Below are positions 6,571 to 15,377 of a stretch of DNA of 58,387 nucleotides, in pieces. Within the stretch, counting starts at the first letter, position 1. Each line of letters begins with the position of its first letter. The notes beneath the pieces were generated by a model that saw nothing but the letters and a program-made list of their open reading frames with translations, was not told the origin of the DNA and did no database searches. The translations under genes were made by a program, and so were the position numbers. The DNA is taken from assembly GCA_043797615.1 (NCBI GenBank), contig JAZDPK010000039.1, forward strand, positions 1 through 58,387, given 5' to 3'. Source of the DNA: JAZDPK01 sp043797615. GTDB taxonomy: Bacteria; Patescibacteriota; Patescibacteriia; UBA11705; JABHMO01.

Positions 6571-8562
6571 ATGCTCGACTATAAAAAATTATTAAATCCG
6601 GAGCAATACGACGTCGTGATGACCAGCGACGGGCCGTGTTTGGTTTTGGCCGGCGCAGGCAGCGGCAAGACGCGGACGCTGGTGTTCCGCGTGGCGTACT
6701 TGATTGAAAAGGGAGTGAAGCCGGAGAATATTTTGTTAGTGACGTTCACCAACAAAGCGGCCAAGGAAATGCTCGAGCGCGTGGAAAAGCTGCTCGGCTT
6801 CAAGCCGGACGATCTGTTCGGCGGCACGTTTCATCGCGTCGGCAATTTAATTCTAAGGAAGCACGCGAACAAACTGGGTTACGAGCGCAATTTCAACATT
6901 CTGGACCGCGACGACAGCGCCAGTTTAATTAAACACGCGATGGCGGATCTGAATTTGAACATGGAAGGACAGAATTTCCCTAAAGCCGGCGTTGTTCATT
7001 CGATCATCAGCTTTGCCCGCAATTCCAATTCGGAAATCAAAGAAATCGCTGAAATCAATTACGGCTATCCGGATTTTATCGCTGATCAAATCGCGGCAAT
7101 CGCCGAAATTTATGAAGAAAAAAAGAGAGCGTCGAACGCCATGGATTTCGACGATTTGCTGGTGAATTGGCTGCGGCTTTTGGAAAGATTCCCCGAAGTC
7201 TTGGAAAAATATTCAAAGCAGTTCCAATATATTCTGGTTGACGAATATCAGGACACGAATTTCATCCAAGCCGAGATTATCAAGTTATTGTCCGGCTTTC
7301 ATCACAACGTTCTGGCGGTGGGCGACGATTCGCAGAGCATTTATTCGTTCCGCGGCGCGCAAGTGAAAAACATTTTGAATTTTCCGAAATATTTTCCGAA
7401 CGCGAAGATTTATAAAATCGAAACTAACTACCGTAGCACGCCGCAGATTCTCAGTTTGGCGAATAACATCATCAAACACAACATCGATCAATTCGAAAAA
7501 AAATTAACGGCGGTGCGCGAGGACAGCTGTCTGCCGGCTTTGATTCCGTGCCGCGACGACAACCATCAGGCGCATCTGATCGTTAAAAGAATTATGGAGC
7601 TTTACCGCGAGAACGAGGGTTATGAAAGCACGGCGGTTCTTTATCGCGCGACTTACGAGTCGGCGCAGATCGAACTTGAACTCAGCAAACGCAACATTCC
7701 TTATGTCGTGCGCGGCGGACTGCGCTATTTCGAACAGGCGCACGTAAAAGACATTCTGGCTTATTTGAAAGTGCTGTCGAATTTTCAGGACGAAGTGGCG
7801 TGGAAGCGAGTGCTGGGGCTTTACGACGGCATCGGCGAAAAAACCGCTGACGCGTTTTGGAAACGGATCAGCAGATTCAACAGCTTGGTTGAATTTATAA
7901 ATTCAAAAATAGAGCTGAAAGGCAAGTCCGCCGAAAGCTGGAACCGAGTGGTGAGCACGTTCGCCAAGTTGGTTTCGCTGAAAAAGGAGGATAAATGCTT
8001 TATCGCTGACGCGATCGAGCGGATTTTGGAATCCGGATATGAAGATCATTTGAAATACGCGTATGAAAATTACCGCGAACGGCTCGACGACATCACCCAA
8101 CTCATGAACTTCGTGGCGCTGTACGCTGATTTGGACAAATTATTGGCCGACGTAATGCTTAGCGAGAATTTCGCCGGCGATCACGCGGGCGACCGGTCCC
8201 GCTCCGCCGAAGCGATTCGCGGAGGCGAGCAGGCCGTTGTTTTATCAACAATCCATCAAGCGAAAGGACTGGAATGGAGGCATGTTTTCATCGTCGGCTT
8301 GCGCGACGGCCGTTTTCCGCATTATAAGTCAATGGAAAATCCGAAGGAATTGGAAGAGGAGCGCCGTTTGTTTTACGTCGCGGTCACGCGCGCGAAAGAC
8401 GAGCTGAACATGCTGTATCCGATCCGCTCGTTCAGCTACCAGTTCGGCGAAAGCTTTGCCGAGCCGTCAATGTTCATCCGCGAGCTCGACGATACGAAAT
8501 ACACGGTTGAAAAAAGGAAATACGGATACGAGGAGGATGAAGAGGCGATCGAGTATGATTAA
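6571..8562 (+). CDS. pcrA: UvrD/PcrA/Rep-type superfamily 1 DNA helicase
   Basis: An ATP-dependent 3'-5' DNA helicase for repair and replication-fork maintenance. All SF1A motifs are visible: AGAGSGKT (I), VTFTNKAAKEM (Ia), LVDEYQDTN (II), GDDSQSIYSFRGA (III), NYRSTPQIL (IV), STIHQAKGLEW (V) and LFYVAVTRAKD (VI). At 663 residues it is shorter than typical UvrD/PcrA (720-740), mainly at the C-terminus. Residues about 540-555 (DRSRSAEAIRGGE), just before motif V, are encoded by a CTCCGC/GCGGAG palindrome at 8202-8224 and look like an in-frame insertion. The start has no Shine-Dalgarno site. Confidence 0.93.
   Translation: MLDYKKLLNPEQYDVVMTSDGPCLVLAGAGSGKTRTLVFRVAYLIEKGVKPENILLVTFTNKAAKEMLERVEKLLGFKPDDLFGGTFHRVGNLILRKHANKLGYERNFNILDRDDSASLIKHAMADLNLNMEGQNFPKAGVVHSIISFARNSNSEIKEIAEINYGYPDFIADQIAAIAEIYEEKKRASNAMDFDDLLVNWLRLLERFPEVLEKYSKQFQYILVDEYQDTNFIQAEIIKLLSGFHHNVLAVGDDSQSIYSFRGAQVKNILNFPKYFPNAKIYKIETNYRSTPQILSLANNIIKHNIDQFEKKLTAVREDSCLPALIPCRDDNHQAHLIVKRIMELYRENEGYESTAVLYRATYESAQIELELSKRNIPYVVRGGLRYFEQAHVKDILAYLKVLSNFQDEVAWKRVLGLYDGIGEKTADAFWKRISRFNSLVEFINSKIELKGKSAESWNRVVSTFAKLVSLKKEDKCFIADAIERILESGYEDHLKYAYENYRERLDDITQLMNFVALYADLDKLLADVMLSENFAGDHAGDRSRSAEAIRGGEQAVVLSTIHQAKGLEWRHVFIVGLRDGRFPHYKSMENPKELEEERRLFYVAVTRAKDELNMLYPIRSFSYQFGESFAEPSMFIRELDDTKYTVEKRKYGYEEDEEAIEYD
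8202..8224. repeat. Palindrome inside the helicase gene
   Basis: CTCCGC and GCGGAG arms separated by 11 bases; in frame, in the linker before motif V. Confidence 0.5.
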
Positions 8563-9011
8563 GTCACGCATCATGTAACATGTAGCATGTATCAAAAGGA
8601 AAAGAAAAACCGAAAATTAAGTATTGAAGATTGTTTCGGTCGTTTCGCTTCTTCGCAAGGAAAAACCAAAAAACGAAAGAACTAATTTTGAAACGATAAA
8701 ATCTATTATTAAAATGCCTCGAACGGGTGACAGGGAATTTTCCGTCATACTTCGAGGCTTTTGTGTTTAAATTTTATTGCGAAATAATTTTCCAAAAGCG
8801 CCTCAGTATGACAATTAAACAGATTGGATAAAAATACGAATTTACGAATAAAGCTATTGTTGATTGCATTCTTTGCATTAAAAACGTTTTCTTGGTAAAA
8901 TGTGGTTGAATACACGGATTTGGCGGATTGACGCTGATTCCGCGGATTTGTCTGGAAACGGTCAACAGAAATCCGCGCTCTCCGTTATTTATCCGCGTTA
9001 TCCGCATTTAT
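8563..9011. other. Gene-free spacer rich in repeats
   Basis: This 449-bp gap holds no convincing ORF. In order: CATGTAACATGTAGCATG direct repeats; a theme with AACCGAAAATT and TTTCGGTCGTTTCG arms; an AACCAAAAAACGAAAGAACT block that recurs at about 51750 with an insertion; the CCTCGAA palindrome at 8716-8758; and GCGGATT/ATCCGCG inverted units ending at the start of the kinase gene. Confidence 0.7.
8716..8758 (+). repeat. CCTCGAACGGGTGACA palindrome, copy 1
   Basis: GCCTCGAA and TTCGAGGC arms with an internal GTGACAGG segment. A nearly identical inverted copy is at 44497-44538. Followed by TTTTG, so it could act as a terminator. Confidence 0.75.
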
Positions 9012-9623
9012 ATGAAAAATTTCATCGCCATCTCCGGCAACATCGGCATCGGAAAATCGACTTTGACCAAGAAATTGGCCGAGCATTACGGCTGGAAATT
9101 GTATTTGGAGCCGGTGACGGAAAATCCGTATTTGAAAGACTTCTACGGCGACATGAAGAAGTGGGCTTTCCATTCGCAGATGTATTTCCTCGGCAAACGG
9201 CTTGAGGATCATTATCGCTTGGTTAAAGAAAAAAAATCTGTTGTGCAGGATCGAAGCTTGTACGAGAACGCCGAGGTTTTTGCAAAAAACCTTTATCGCC
9301 GCAAATTCATTTCGACGAGAGACTGGCGCGTTTATCAGCAGATCTACCGAACGTGCGTCAAACTTTTGCCGCCGCCGGATCTTGTTATTTATCTGAAAGC
9401 GTCGGTGGACAAGATCATGGAGCGGATCCAGGCGCGCGGCCGGGAATTCGAAAAAGACATCGACCGTAAATATATTTCCGATTTGAACGATTTGTACGAC
9501 GAATGGATCGGCAATTTCAAGCTGTGCAAAGTGATCACGATCAGCTACGACGATCTTGATTTGAAGAACTCGACCGTTGATTTCGACGCGTTCAGGGAGG
9601 CGGTGGGTGGATATTTGAAGTAA
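9012..9623 (+). CDS. Deoxynucleoside kinase (dGK/dAK/dCK family)
   Basis: Phosphorylates deoxynucleosides to 5'-monophosphates, a salvage step that suits a host-dependent organism. Visible motifs: P-loop GNIGIGKST at residues 8-16, the substrate-site DRS in VVQDRSLYENAEVF, and the Arg-rich LID ARGREFEKDI. Length 203 residues is typical. I chose ATG 9012 because the P-loop should lie near the N-terminus and the upstream in-frame sequence is GCGGATT spacer repeat. The exact base preference cannot be told from sequence. Confidence 0.9.
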   Translation: MKNFIAISGNIGIGKSTLTKKLAEHYGWKLYLEPVTENPYLKDFYGDMKKWAFHSQMYFLGKRLEDHYRLVKEKKSVVQDRSLYENAEVFAKNLYRRKFISTRDWRVYQQIYRTCVKLLPPPDLVIYLKASVDKIMERIQARGREFEKDIDRKYISDLNDLYDEWIGNFKLCKVITISYDDLDLKNSTVDFDAFREAVGGYLK

Positions 9624-9794
9624 ACGTTGTTGATGCGAATAAACCTTCATGCAAATGATGCGAATTCATCTTCGAAAATATACTTAAGGCATTCGCGGCA
9701 TTTGCATTTTTATTATATTCGCATCAGTCGTTGTTTTTGGTAATCTTATCCACAGGCTAATTCGTTCCCGTTTTGATTTTTTAGGAGTATATTG

Positions 9795-10165
9795 GAGTTG
9801 TAGCCGCGGAATTTTTTCGAAGAGCAGATTAGCCCGCGCGGACGCTCGTGTTTTTCCAAGGCCGTTTTAGATATAGGTTTGCGCTTCGGAGACGTGAATC
9901 GAATATCAGGGCAGATAAACCGCTTAAGGTTTCTTGAATGGCGCCCTTTCGATGTTCGCACATGCCGAATGCGAGAGCCGGTTTCCTAAAATATCCTGGC
10001 CGAAGGAAAAGCAACCAGCAGAAGAGTCTTATGAAAATGCCCCCGTCATTTTTAAGGCTCAATGCATCTTCAGGCTGCGCTGTGTGAAAACTCTTTGAAA
10101 AATCAGCAGACATGCTGATCGCGGCTATTCCCGGGGACGTTCGCAAACGAGCGTCCCCCATTTCT
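9795..10165 (+). ncRNA. Candidate structured RNA
   Basis: The 685-bp gap 9624-10308 has no convincing ORF. TAGCCGCG at 9801-9808 is exactly complementary to CGCGGCTA at 10120-10127 and could close a domain of about 320 nt. Inside are GATAT/ATATC, AAACC/GGTTT nested within GGGC/GCCC, TTTCCT/AGGAAA and ATCAGCA/TGCTGAT helices. Immediately after comes a strong GGGGACG/CGTCCCC hairpin with a T-run at 10133-10166. A weak -10 (TATATT, 9789) lies just upstream. Size and closing helix would suit RNase P RNA or another large RNA, but I could not match the conserved RNase P, tmRNA, SRP or 6S cores. Confidence 0.45.
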
Positions 10166-10166
10166 T
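10133..10166 (+). terminator. Strong hairpin terminator
   Basis: GGGGACG/CGTCCCC stem extended by an inner CG/CG pair around CAAA, then CATTTCTTTTT. Confidence 0.75.
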
Positions 10167-10204
10167 TTTAAAAAATATTTGAATTGTGGTATACTATATT
10201 TGAG

Positions 10205-10308
10205 CAAAACTCAAAACCCAAAGTCCAAAACCCAAAGTTATTTTGTAATTTAAATTTTAGATTTTTTTTGCATTTTGTGCTTTGAATTTTGGGCTTTGAT
10301 TTATAATT
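10205..10308. repeat. Inverted AAAACCCAAAG theme spacer without insert
   Basis: CAAAACCCAAAGTCC units on the left and GTGCTTTGAATTTTGGGCTTTG on the right. Same theme as 4875-5007, but it lacks the 39-bp palindrome, so it serves as an empty version. Confidence 0.65.
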
Positions 10309-10677
10309 ATGTACAGAGAAAACATTGCGCTCAAATCGGTCAAATTCGTTTTAAAGGAAACGGTGGCGGATATTGTCCGCTTTCCGGTCTGGTGGTATGC
10401 GGCCGGAACAAAGAAAGCGTTTAAAAAAATGGTCGGCTCGATCGCGTCCGGCGATCGGACGCTCGGTCTTTCGATTTGGGTGAAGAATATTTTCACGCCG
10501 ATGTTCGGCCAATACGACTGGCAGGGAAGAATCATTAGCTTTTTCATGCGCCTTTTTCAAATCATCGTTCGAATGGTTTTATGGCTGCTGTGGATAATTT
10601 TTTCCGCGGTTTTGTTTTTGTTTTGGCTGATATTGCCGGTTTTGATCATTTTAGAAATATTGTTTAATTTAAAGTGA
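10309..10677 (+). CDS. Small membrane protein upstream of the ClpC-like gene
   Basis: A 122-residue protein with an amphipathic N-terminal half (FVLKETVADIVRFPVWWYAAG, then a basic segment) and two closely packed hydrophobic helices at the C-terminus (about 80-120). I do not recognise a named family. It lies directly upstream of the membrane-anchored ClpC-like ATPase on the same strand, so a partner or adaptor role at the membrane is a reasonable guess. Its start follows immediately on a theme spacer and has no Shine-Dalgarno site. Confidence 0.65.
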   Translation: MYRENIALKSVKFVLKETVADIVRFPVWWYAAGTKKAFKKMVGSIASGDRTLGLSIWVKNIFTPMFGQYDWQGRIISFFMRLFQIIVRMVLWLLWIIFSAVLFLFWLILPVLIILEILFNLK

Positions 10678-10700
10678 CATTTAAATGCAAAAAGCAAAGT

Positions 10701-10739
10701 CAGTGCAGCGCAGTCGTGCCGACAGGCTGCACTGCGCTG
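10701..10739 (+). repeat. 39-bp palindromic element, copy B
   Basis: Identical to 4904-4942 and again nested in an AAAATGCAAA theme spacer just upstream of a start codon. Confidence 0.85.
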
Positions 10740-10785
10740 GCAAAATGCAAAATAAATGAAAAATTTAAAATAAAAAATTGAAATA

Positions 10786-13566
10786 ATGCAAAATATCAAG
10801 AAACCCAATTTTCTCGTTTGTCCGGAATGCCAAGGCGTCGGATACATTGAAGACAAGCCTTGCCGGCATTGCCGGGCTTTCGGCGTGGCCTTGCATTTCC
10901 GCGACAAGATTTTATATTGGGGAAAATATTACGATTCGGCGCACAATATTTTTGAAAAAGCGGCGAAAAGATTCAAAATATTTTTCAACCTGGCGCTCGG
11001 CGTCGTCGGCTTGTCCGGAATAATTTTGCTCGCTTATGTCGGGTATTTGGATAATTTTAAGAACTTTTTTTCAATTCAATATTGGACAACGCCGTCGGCC
11101 GACAAGCTTTATTTTTGGATCACGCTTCTTGTCGATCTATACCTTTATTATCGTCTAGAACAGGAAAATTCCGCAAAATATTCAGTGATGTACAAAAAGT
11201 TTCAATCGGATGGCGCGATTAATTCCGGCGCAATGGACTGGCCAACGGTCTGGCAATTGAAAAAAGACGATTTGGTTGATATTTCGCACGCGTTCACGTT
11301 GGAAGCGGAAAATGCGGTGCGGGCGTCCGTTGAACTGGCAAGGCATTTCGGCTTTGAACAGGCGCGGCGCATCCATCTTTTCGGCGTGCTGACGAATTTC
11401 GACAAATCCGCGATCATTATGGCGCGGCTGGGCGTTGATTTCGAAGATTTCAAGGACAAAATCAGCCGCACGCTCGCGAAAAGCAAGAAAGACACGATGG
11501 CGCAGGCGCAGAATCCGGTCGTTTCCGCCGAGCTGCACGAAATTTTACTGCTGGCATATTTAAATGCTTATTTCAACGATAACGATAAAGTAGACACGAC
11601 CGAGCTGGTCGAAGCCGTTGCAACGCCCGAGCTTTTATCCGAAAATATTTACAATCGCGATGTAGACGATGCCAATGAAATTTTGATCGATTTCGGTTTG
11701 ACATATCAGAAAATGAAAAACGCGGTGGCGTGGATCAGAATTCAAGAACAATTGCGCGCCGGGCTTGCCCGTTTCCGCAGCCGTGCCAAATTCAAGCCGA
11801 AATCCGGCATGGATCGGGCGATGACCGCCGTGGCTACGCCGATACTCGATCAATTCAGCGAAGATCTGACGCTTGCGGCAAAGTTCGGACGTTTGTTTCC
11901 GTGCATCGGCCGGGAAACGGAAATGGAAAACATTTTCAGAATAATGGAAGGCAGCCGCGCCGGCGTTTTACTCATCGGAAACCAAGGCGTGGGCCGCAGC
12001 TCGATCATTCAGGGCTTGGCCGAGCGCATGGCGGTCGAAGACGTGCCGCCGATTCTGCGCGACAAGCGGCTGGTCAGTTTGAACGTATCAAGATTAATCG
12101 CGGGCGCCGATGCTTCAAGCGCCGAACAGCGTTTGCTGGAAATCACCGATGAAATAATCCAATCGGGCAACATTGTTTTGGGCGTGGAAAATCTGCACCA
12201 GCTGGCTGGAATCACCGCCGGCAACGAAAACAGCCTTGATCTTTCCGGCGTTTTCGCGGAAATATTGTCGCGCCATTATTTTTATTGCATCGCCACGACC
12301 GCACCGCTTGAATATTCGAAGGAGCTTGAAGAAAGCGAGCTGGGCGCGGCGTTCCAGCCGATCAAAGTCGAAGAGCTTGAACTCAACGACGCGATTTGCG
12401 TTCTTGAAGTGAAAAGCGGCCCGATCGAATACCAGAATCAAATTTATTTTTCATACGACGCGATCGAAAAGGCGGCGATTTTGTCGAATCGATACATCCA
12501 CGACCGCTATCTGCCGGAAAAAGCGATTGAAATAATGGAAAGAACGGCGATCAAGGTTAAAAAAGAAAATCCGGATAAAAAAATCATTTCCGGCGAGGAC
12601 GTGGCGGCGATGGTGTCGGAAATGACCAAAATTCCAGTGGCCAGCGTCACGGAAAAAGAAAGCGAAAAACTGTTGAATCTTGAAGATCGAATCCACGAAC
12701 GCCTGGTTGATCAGGAAGAAGCGGTGAGCATCGTTGCCGCCAGCCTGCGCCGGGCCAGAGCGGAATTGCGCGAAAGCAAGCGGCCGATCGCCAGCCTTTT
12801 GTTTCTCGGCCCGACCGGCGTGGGCAAGACCGAGCTCGCGAAAACGATCGCGGAAGTTTATTTCCACAATGAAAAAAATATCATCCGCCTGGACATGTCG
12901 GAATATCAGGAGCAGGGGAGCATCAATCGCATCATCGGCGCCGGTTCAAACGCCGGACAGCTGACCGAAACGGTGCGGAAAAATCCGTTCTCATTGGTTT
13001 TATTCGACGAAGTGGAAAAAGCGCATCCGGATATTCTGAATTTATTTCTGCAAATGATGGATGACGGCCGGCTGACGGACAATCAAGGCCGAACGGTCGA
13101 TTTCACCAACACGATTATCATCATGACTTCGAACGCCGGCGCCGAATACATTCAGACGGAAATAAAGAACGGCGCGCCGGTTGAACAGATAAAGAATTTT
13201 TTGGTGAACGAGGAATTGAAAAAGAATTTCCGGCCGGAATTTTTAAACCGGCTGGACGGAATCGTCGTGTTCAAGCCGCTGACCCTGGTTGACGTAATCA
13301 AAATCGCCCGCATAATGATTGATAAGATTACCAAGCGCCTGGGCGACAAGGGCATTTCGTTCAAAGCCACGGACGAAGCGATCGCCGAGTTGGCCGAATT
13401 CGGCTATGATCCGAAGTTCGGCGCGCGGCCTTTGCGCCGGACGATCGAGCAGCGAGTGGACGACATTCTGGCGAATTATCTATTGAAAGGGGATTTGCAA
13501 CGGAGGGATAAGGTGACGCTCGAAGCGGGGGGAAAGATTAAAATTGAAAAAGCGGAAAAAATATAG
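10786..13566 (+). CDS. Membrane-anchored ClpC/ClpB-like AAA+ ATPase with degenerate D1
   Basis: A 926-residue Clp/Hsp100 protein. Order: N-terminal zinc knuckles (CPECQGVGY, CRHC at residues 12-29), two transmembrane helices (about 62-85, 100-118), a Clp_N-like region (about 165-235), AAA D1 and AAA D2. D2 is intact: GPTGVGKTE Walker A, LFDEVEKAHP Walker B, MTSNAG sensor 1, FRPEFLNRLD. D1 looks inactive: Walker A reads GNQGVGRSS (Lys to Arg) and Walker B reads VLGVENLHQL, lacking the Asp-Glu pair. Family knowledge says such proteins unfold substrates for ClpP or for remodelling; no ClpP gene is nearby. Start ATG 10786 follows a repeat. Confidence 0.85.
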   Translation: MQNIKKPNFLVCPECQGVGYIEDKPCRHCRAFGVALHFRDKILYWGKYYDSAHNIFEKAAKRFKIFFNLALGVVGLSGIILLAYVGYLDNFKNFFSIQYWTTPSADKLYFWITLLVDLYLYYRLEQENSAKYSVMYKKFQSDGAINSGAMDWPTVWQLKKDDLVDISHAFTLEAENAVRASVELARHFGFEQARRIHLFGVLTNFDKSAIIMARLGVDFEDFKDKISRTLAKSKKDTMAQAQNPVVSAELHEILLLAYLNAYFNDNDKVDTTELVEAVATPELLSENIYNRDVDDANEILIDFGLTYQKMKNAVAWIRIQEQLRAGLARFRSRAKFKPKSGMDRAMTAVATPILDQFSEDLTLAAKFGRLFPCIGRETEMENIFRIMEGSRAGVLLIGNQGVGRSSIIQGLAERMAVEDVPPILRDKRLVSLNVSRLIAGADASSAEQRLLEITDEIIQSGNIVLGVENLHQLAGITAGNENSLDLSGVFAEILSRHYFYCIATTAPLEYSKELEESELGAAFQPIKVEELELNDAICVLEVKSGPIEYQNQIYFSYDAIEKAAILSNRYIHDRYLPEKAIEIMERTAIKVKKENPDKKIISGEDVAAMVSEMTKIPVASVTEKESEKLLNLEDRIHERLVDQEEAVSIVAASLRRARAELRESKRPIASLLFLGPTGVGKTELAKTIAEVYFHNEKNIIRLDMSEYQEQGSINRIIGAGSNAGQLTETVRKNPFSLVLFDEVEKAHPDILNLFLQMMDDGRLTDNQGRTVDFTNTIIIMTSNAGAEYIQTEIKNGAPVEQIKNFLVNEELKKNFRPEFLNRLDGIVVFKPLTLVDVIKIARIMIDKITKRLGDKGISFKATDEAIAELAEFGYDPKFGARPLRRTIEQRVDDILANYLLKGDLQRRDKVTLEAGGKIKIEKAEKI

Positions 13567-13655
13567 AAAAAGAAAAATTTTCAAAATTATTTTCAGGCGA
13601 GCGTGGCCAAGCTCGCCTGAAAACCGAATAAAGCTCGTCTGTAATCTGAAGAAAT

Positions 13656-14765
13656 ATGATCGTCTCGAAATTCATTTTCGCGTTGATTGTTTCGTTTCTT
13701 GCGTGTTTAATTATAACTCCGGTTGTGATTTGGCTCGCAAAGAAATTGAAAGTGATCGATTATCCTGACGAAGAACGGAAAATCCACAAGAAACCCACGC
13801 CGCTCCTTGGCGGGCTGGCGATTTTTTTGAGTTTCAATCTGGTGATCATGATTTATTCGCTGTTTACGAACGATTTGACCGGCGACACGATCGCGTGGAA
13901 AAATTTAATCGGCATATTCATCGGCAGCGTTTTTCTTCTGATCGGCGGCTGGCTGGACGACAAATACAATTTGAAACCGGCGCAAATGATCGTCTGGCCG
14001 ATTCTCGCCGTTGTCAGCGTTATTATTTGCGGTATCGGCATCGATTGGATCACGAATCCGGCAGGCAGCGGCATTTGGCGCTTGGATATTTGGAATTTGA
14101 AATTGTTTTGGTATCACGGCTTCCCATATAAAATAACTTTGCCGGCTGATATCTTCACTTTAGTTTGGATGCTGGGCATGATTTACACCACCAAGCTGCT
14201 GGACGGGCTGGACGGCTTGGTTTCGGGAATTACGGTGATCGGCGCGATCTTCATTTTTTTCACGGCGCTGAACAAGGGCGATATTATTCAATACGACGTG
14301 GCGTTTCTTTCGATGATCCTGGCCGGCGTGTTTTTCGGGTTTTTGGTTTTCAATTTTAACCCAGCCGCGATTTTCCTCGGCGAAATAGGCAGCACCCTGG
14401 CCGGTTTTTTGCTCGGCAGCATATCGATCATTTCCGGCAGCAAGGTCGGCGTCACGCTCATGCTCCTCAGCATTCCGGTGCTTGACGTTCTCTGGACGAT
14501 AATCAGGCGGCTCCTGGCCGGACGCAAATTTTCCGAAGCGGACAAGAAACATCTGCATTTCCGTCTGCTTGACGCCGGATTCAGCGTAAAACAAGCGGTT
14601 TTATTTCTTTATTTTATCGCCGTCATGTTCGGCGTTTTAACGTATTATCTGCAAGATAACGGCGCGAGTTTGCTTGTTCTCGGCGTTTTCGCTTTGCTGG
14701 TTTTTCTCCTTATTTTCGCCTATATTTACAGGCGTAAAAAGACCTTGACTTTGCTTAATAAATAA
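13656..14765 (+). CDS. wecA: WecA/TagO/MraY-type undecaprenyl-phosphate sugar-1-phosphate transferase
   Basis: A polytopic membrane enzyme of the polyprenyl-phosphate N-acetylhexosamine-1-phosphate transferase family, which starts synthesis of cell-surface glycans by loading undecaprenyl phosphate. About ten hydrophobic helices. Motifs: KIHKKPTPLLGGLAIF, GGWLDDKYNL (Asp-Asp), LDGLDGLVSG, FNPAAIFLGEIGS and KKHLHFRLL. The usual FMGD(S/T)GS motif has Glu in place of the catalytic-loop Asp, a notable substitution. Length 369 is typical of WecA/TagO. Which sugar is used cannot be read from sequence. Confidence 0.87.
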   Translation: MIVSKFIFALIVSFLACLIITPVVIWLAKKLKVIDYPDEERKIHKKPTPLLGGLAIFLSFNLVIMIYSLFTNDLTGDTIAWKNLIGIFIGSVFLLIGGWLDDKYNLKPAQMIVWPILAVVSVIICGIGIDWITNPAGSGIWRLDIWNLKLFWYHGFPYKITLPADIFTLVWMLGMIYTTKLLDGLDGLVSGITVIGAIFIFFTALNKGDIIQYDVAFLSMILAGVFFGFLVFNFNPAAIFLGEIGSTLAGFLLGSISIISGSKVGVTLMLLSIPVLDVLWTIIRRLLAGRKFSEADKKHLHFRLLDAGFSVKQAVLFLYFIAVMFGVLTYYLQDNGASLLVLGVFALLVFLLIFAYIYRRKKTLTLLNK

Positions 14766-14802
14766 TGTACCATACTGCTTATCCAATTAAATTAAGATCA
14801 TT

Positions 14803-14915
14803 TACGGTTGATGCGAATATCGGAGCATGCAAATGACGCGAATGTCTTAAGACTAATAATCTAAAATTATTCGTAGCATTTGCATAATGTTTATTCGCAT
14901 CATTCGTGTTTTACA
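14803..14915. repeat. Inverted GATGCGAAT theme spacer
   Basis: Left arm GTTGATGCGAATATCGGAGC and right arm TTTATTCGCATCATTCG are imperfect complements with an AT-rich centre. A second spacer of the same theme lies at 9628-9725. Confidence 0.65.
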
Positions 14916-14917
14916 TT

Positions 14918-15295
14918 ATGACAATTGCAATCATCAAGACTGGAGGAAAACAATACAAAGTCACGGAAGGCCAAGTTTTAAACGTGGAAAAATTGGCCGG
15001 CAATCCGGGCGACAAGATCGAATTTAATGAGGTTTTACTCATCGCCGACGACAAAGGCGAGGCGCAGATCGGCCAGCCAAAGCTTGATAAAGCAGTTACG
15101 GCCGAAGTTGTCGAACAAGGACGAGCGGACAAAATCATTGTCTTGAAATTTAAATCAAAAGTGCGCTATCGCCGCAAAGCCGGACATCGCCAGCTGTTCA
15201 CGAAAGTGAAGATTACCGCAATCGGCGGAGCGGCTTCCGAGAAAAAGGAAGAAACGAAAAAGCCGGCGAAGAAGAAAGTGGCGAAGAAGAAATAA
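14918..15295 (+). CDS. rplU: 50S ribosomal protein L21
   Basis: L21 is a large-subunit protein that binds 23S rRNA. Recognised by IIKTGGKQYKV at the N-terminus and KFKSKVRYRRKAGHRQ in the middle, with a lysine-rich extension (about 25 residues: KKPAKKKVAKKK) at the C-terminus. ATG 14918 gives the standard N-terminus MTIAIIKTGGKQ; the in-frame GTG at 14906 lies in the spacer. Unusually, rpmA (L27), its common neighbour, is not downstream: a bidirectional terminator and two minus-strand genes follow. Confidence 0.95.
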   Translation: MTIAIIKTGGKQYKVTEGQVLNVEKLAGNPGDKIEFNEVLLIADDKGEAQIGQPKLDKAVTAEVVEQGRADKIIVLKFKSKVRYRRKAGHRQLFTKVKITAIGGAASEKKEETKKPAKKKVAKKK

Positions 15296-15336
15296 GAGAC
15301 AAGGGACAAGCGACAAGTTACAAAAATATAATTAAA

Positions 15337-15367
15337 AACGACCGGCGGATTTACCGTTGGTCGTTTT
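15337..15367. terminator. Bidirectional terminator
   Basis: AACGACC GGCGG / CCGTT GGTCGTT, a 12-bp stem with two G-T pairs. T-runs occur in both directions, serving rplU on the plus strand and the small gene ending at 15378 on the minus strand. Confidence 0.85.
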
Positions 15368-15377
15368 GGTTGGTTTA

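Noticed and set aside
9829..10161. A 110-codon minus-strand ORF (and a 71-codon one at 9746-9961) in the gene-free 9.6-10.3 kb gap
   Set aside because: No ribosome site, unlikely residue mix, and the terminator and helices point to a plus-strand RNA instead.
9795..10165. RNase P RNA, tmRNA, SRP or 6S RNA
   Set aside because: Size and closing helix would allow RNase P, and one stretch (GATAAACCGCTTAAGG) faintly resembles it, but the conserved GAGGAAAGTCC and ACAGAACCCGGC-type cores and a tmRNA tag were not found, so no name is given.
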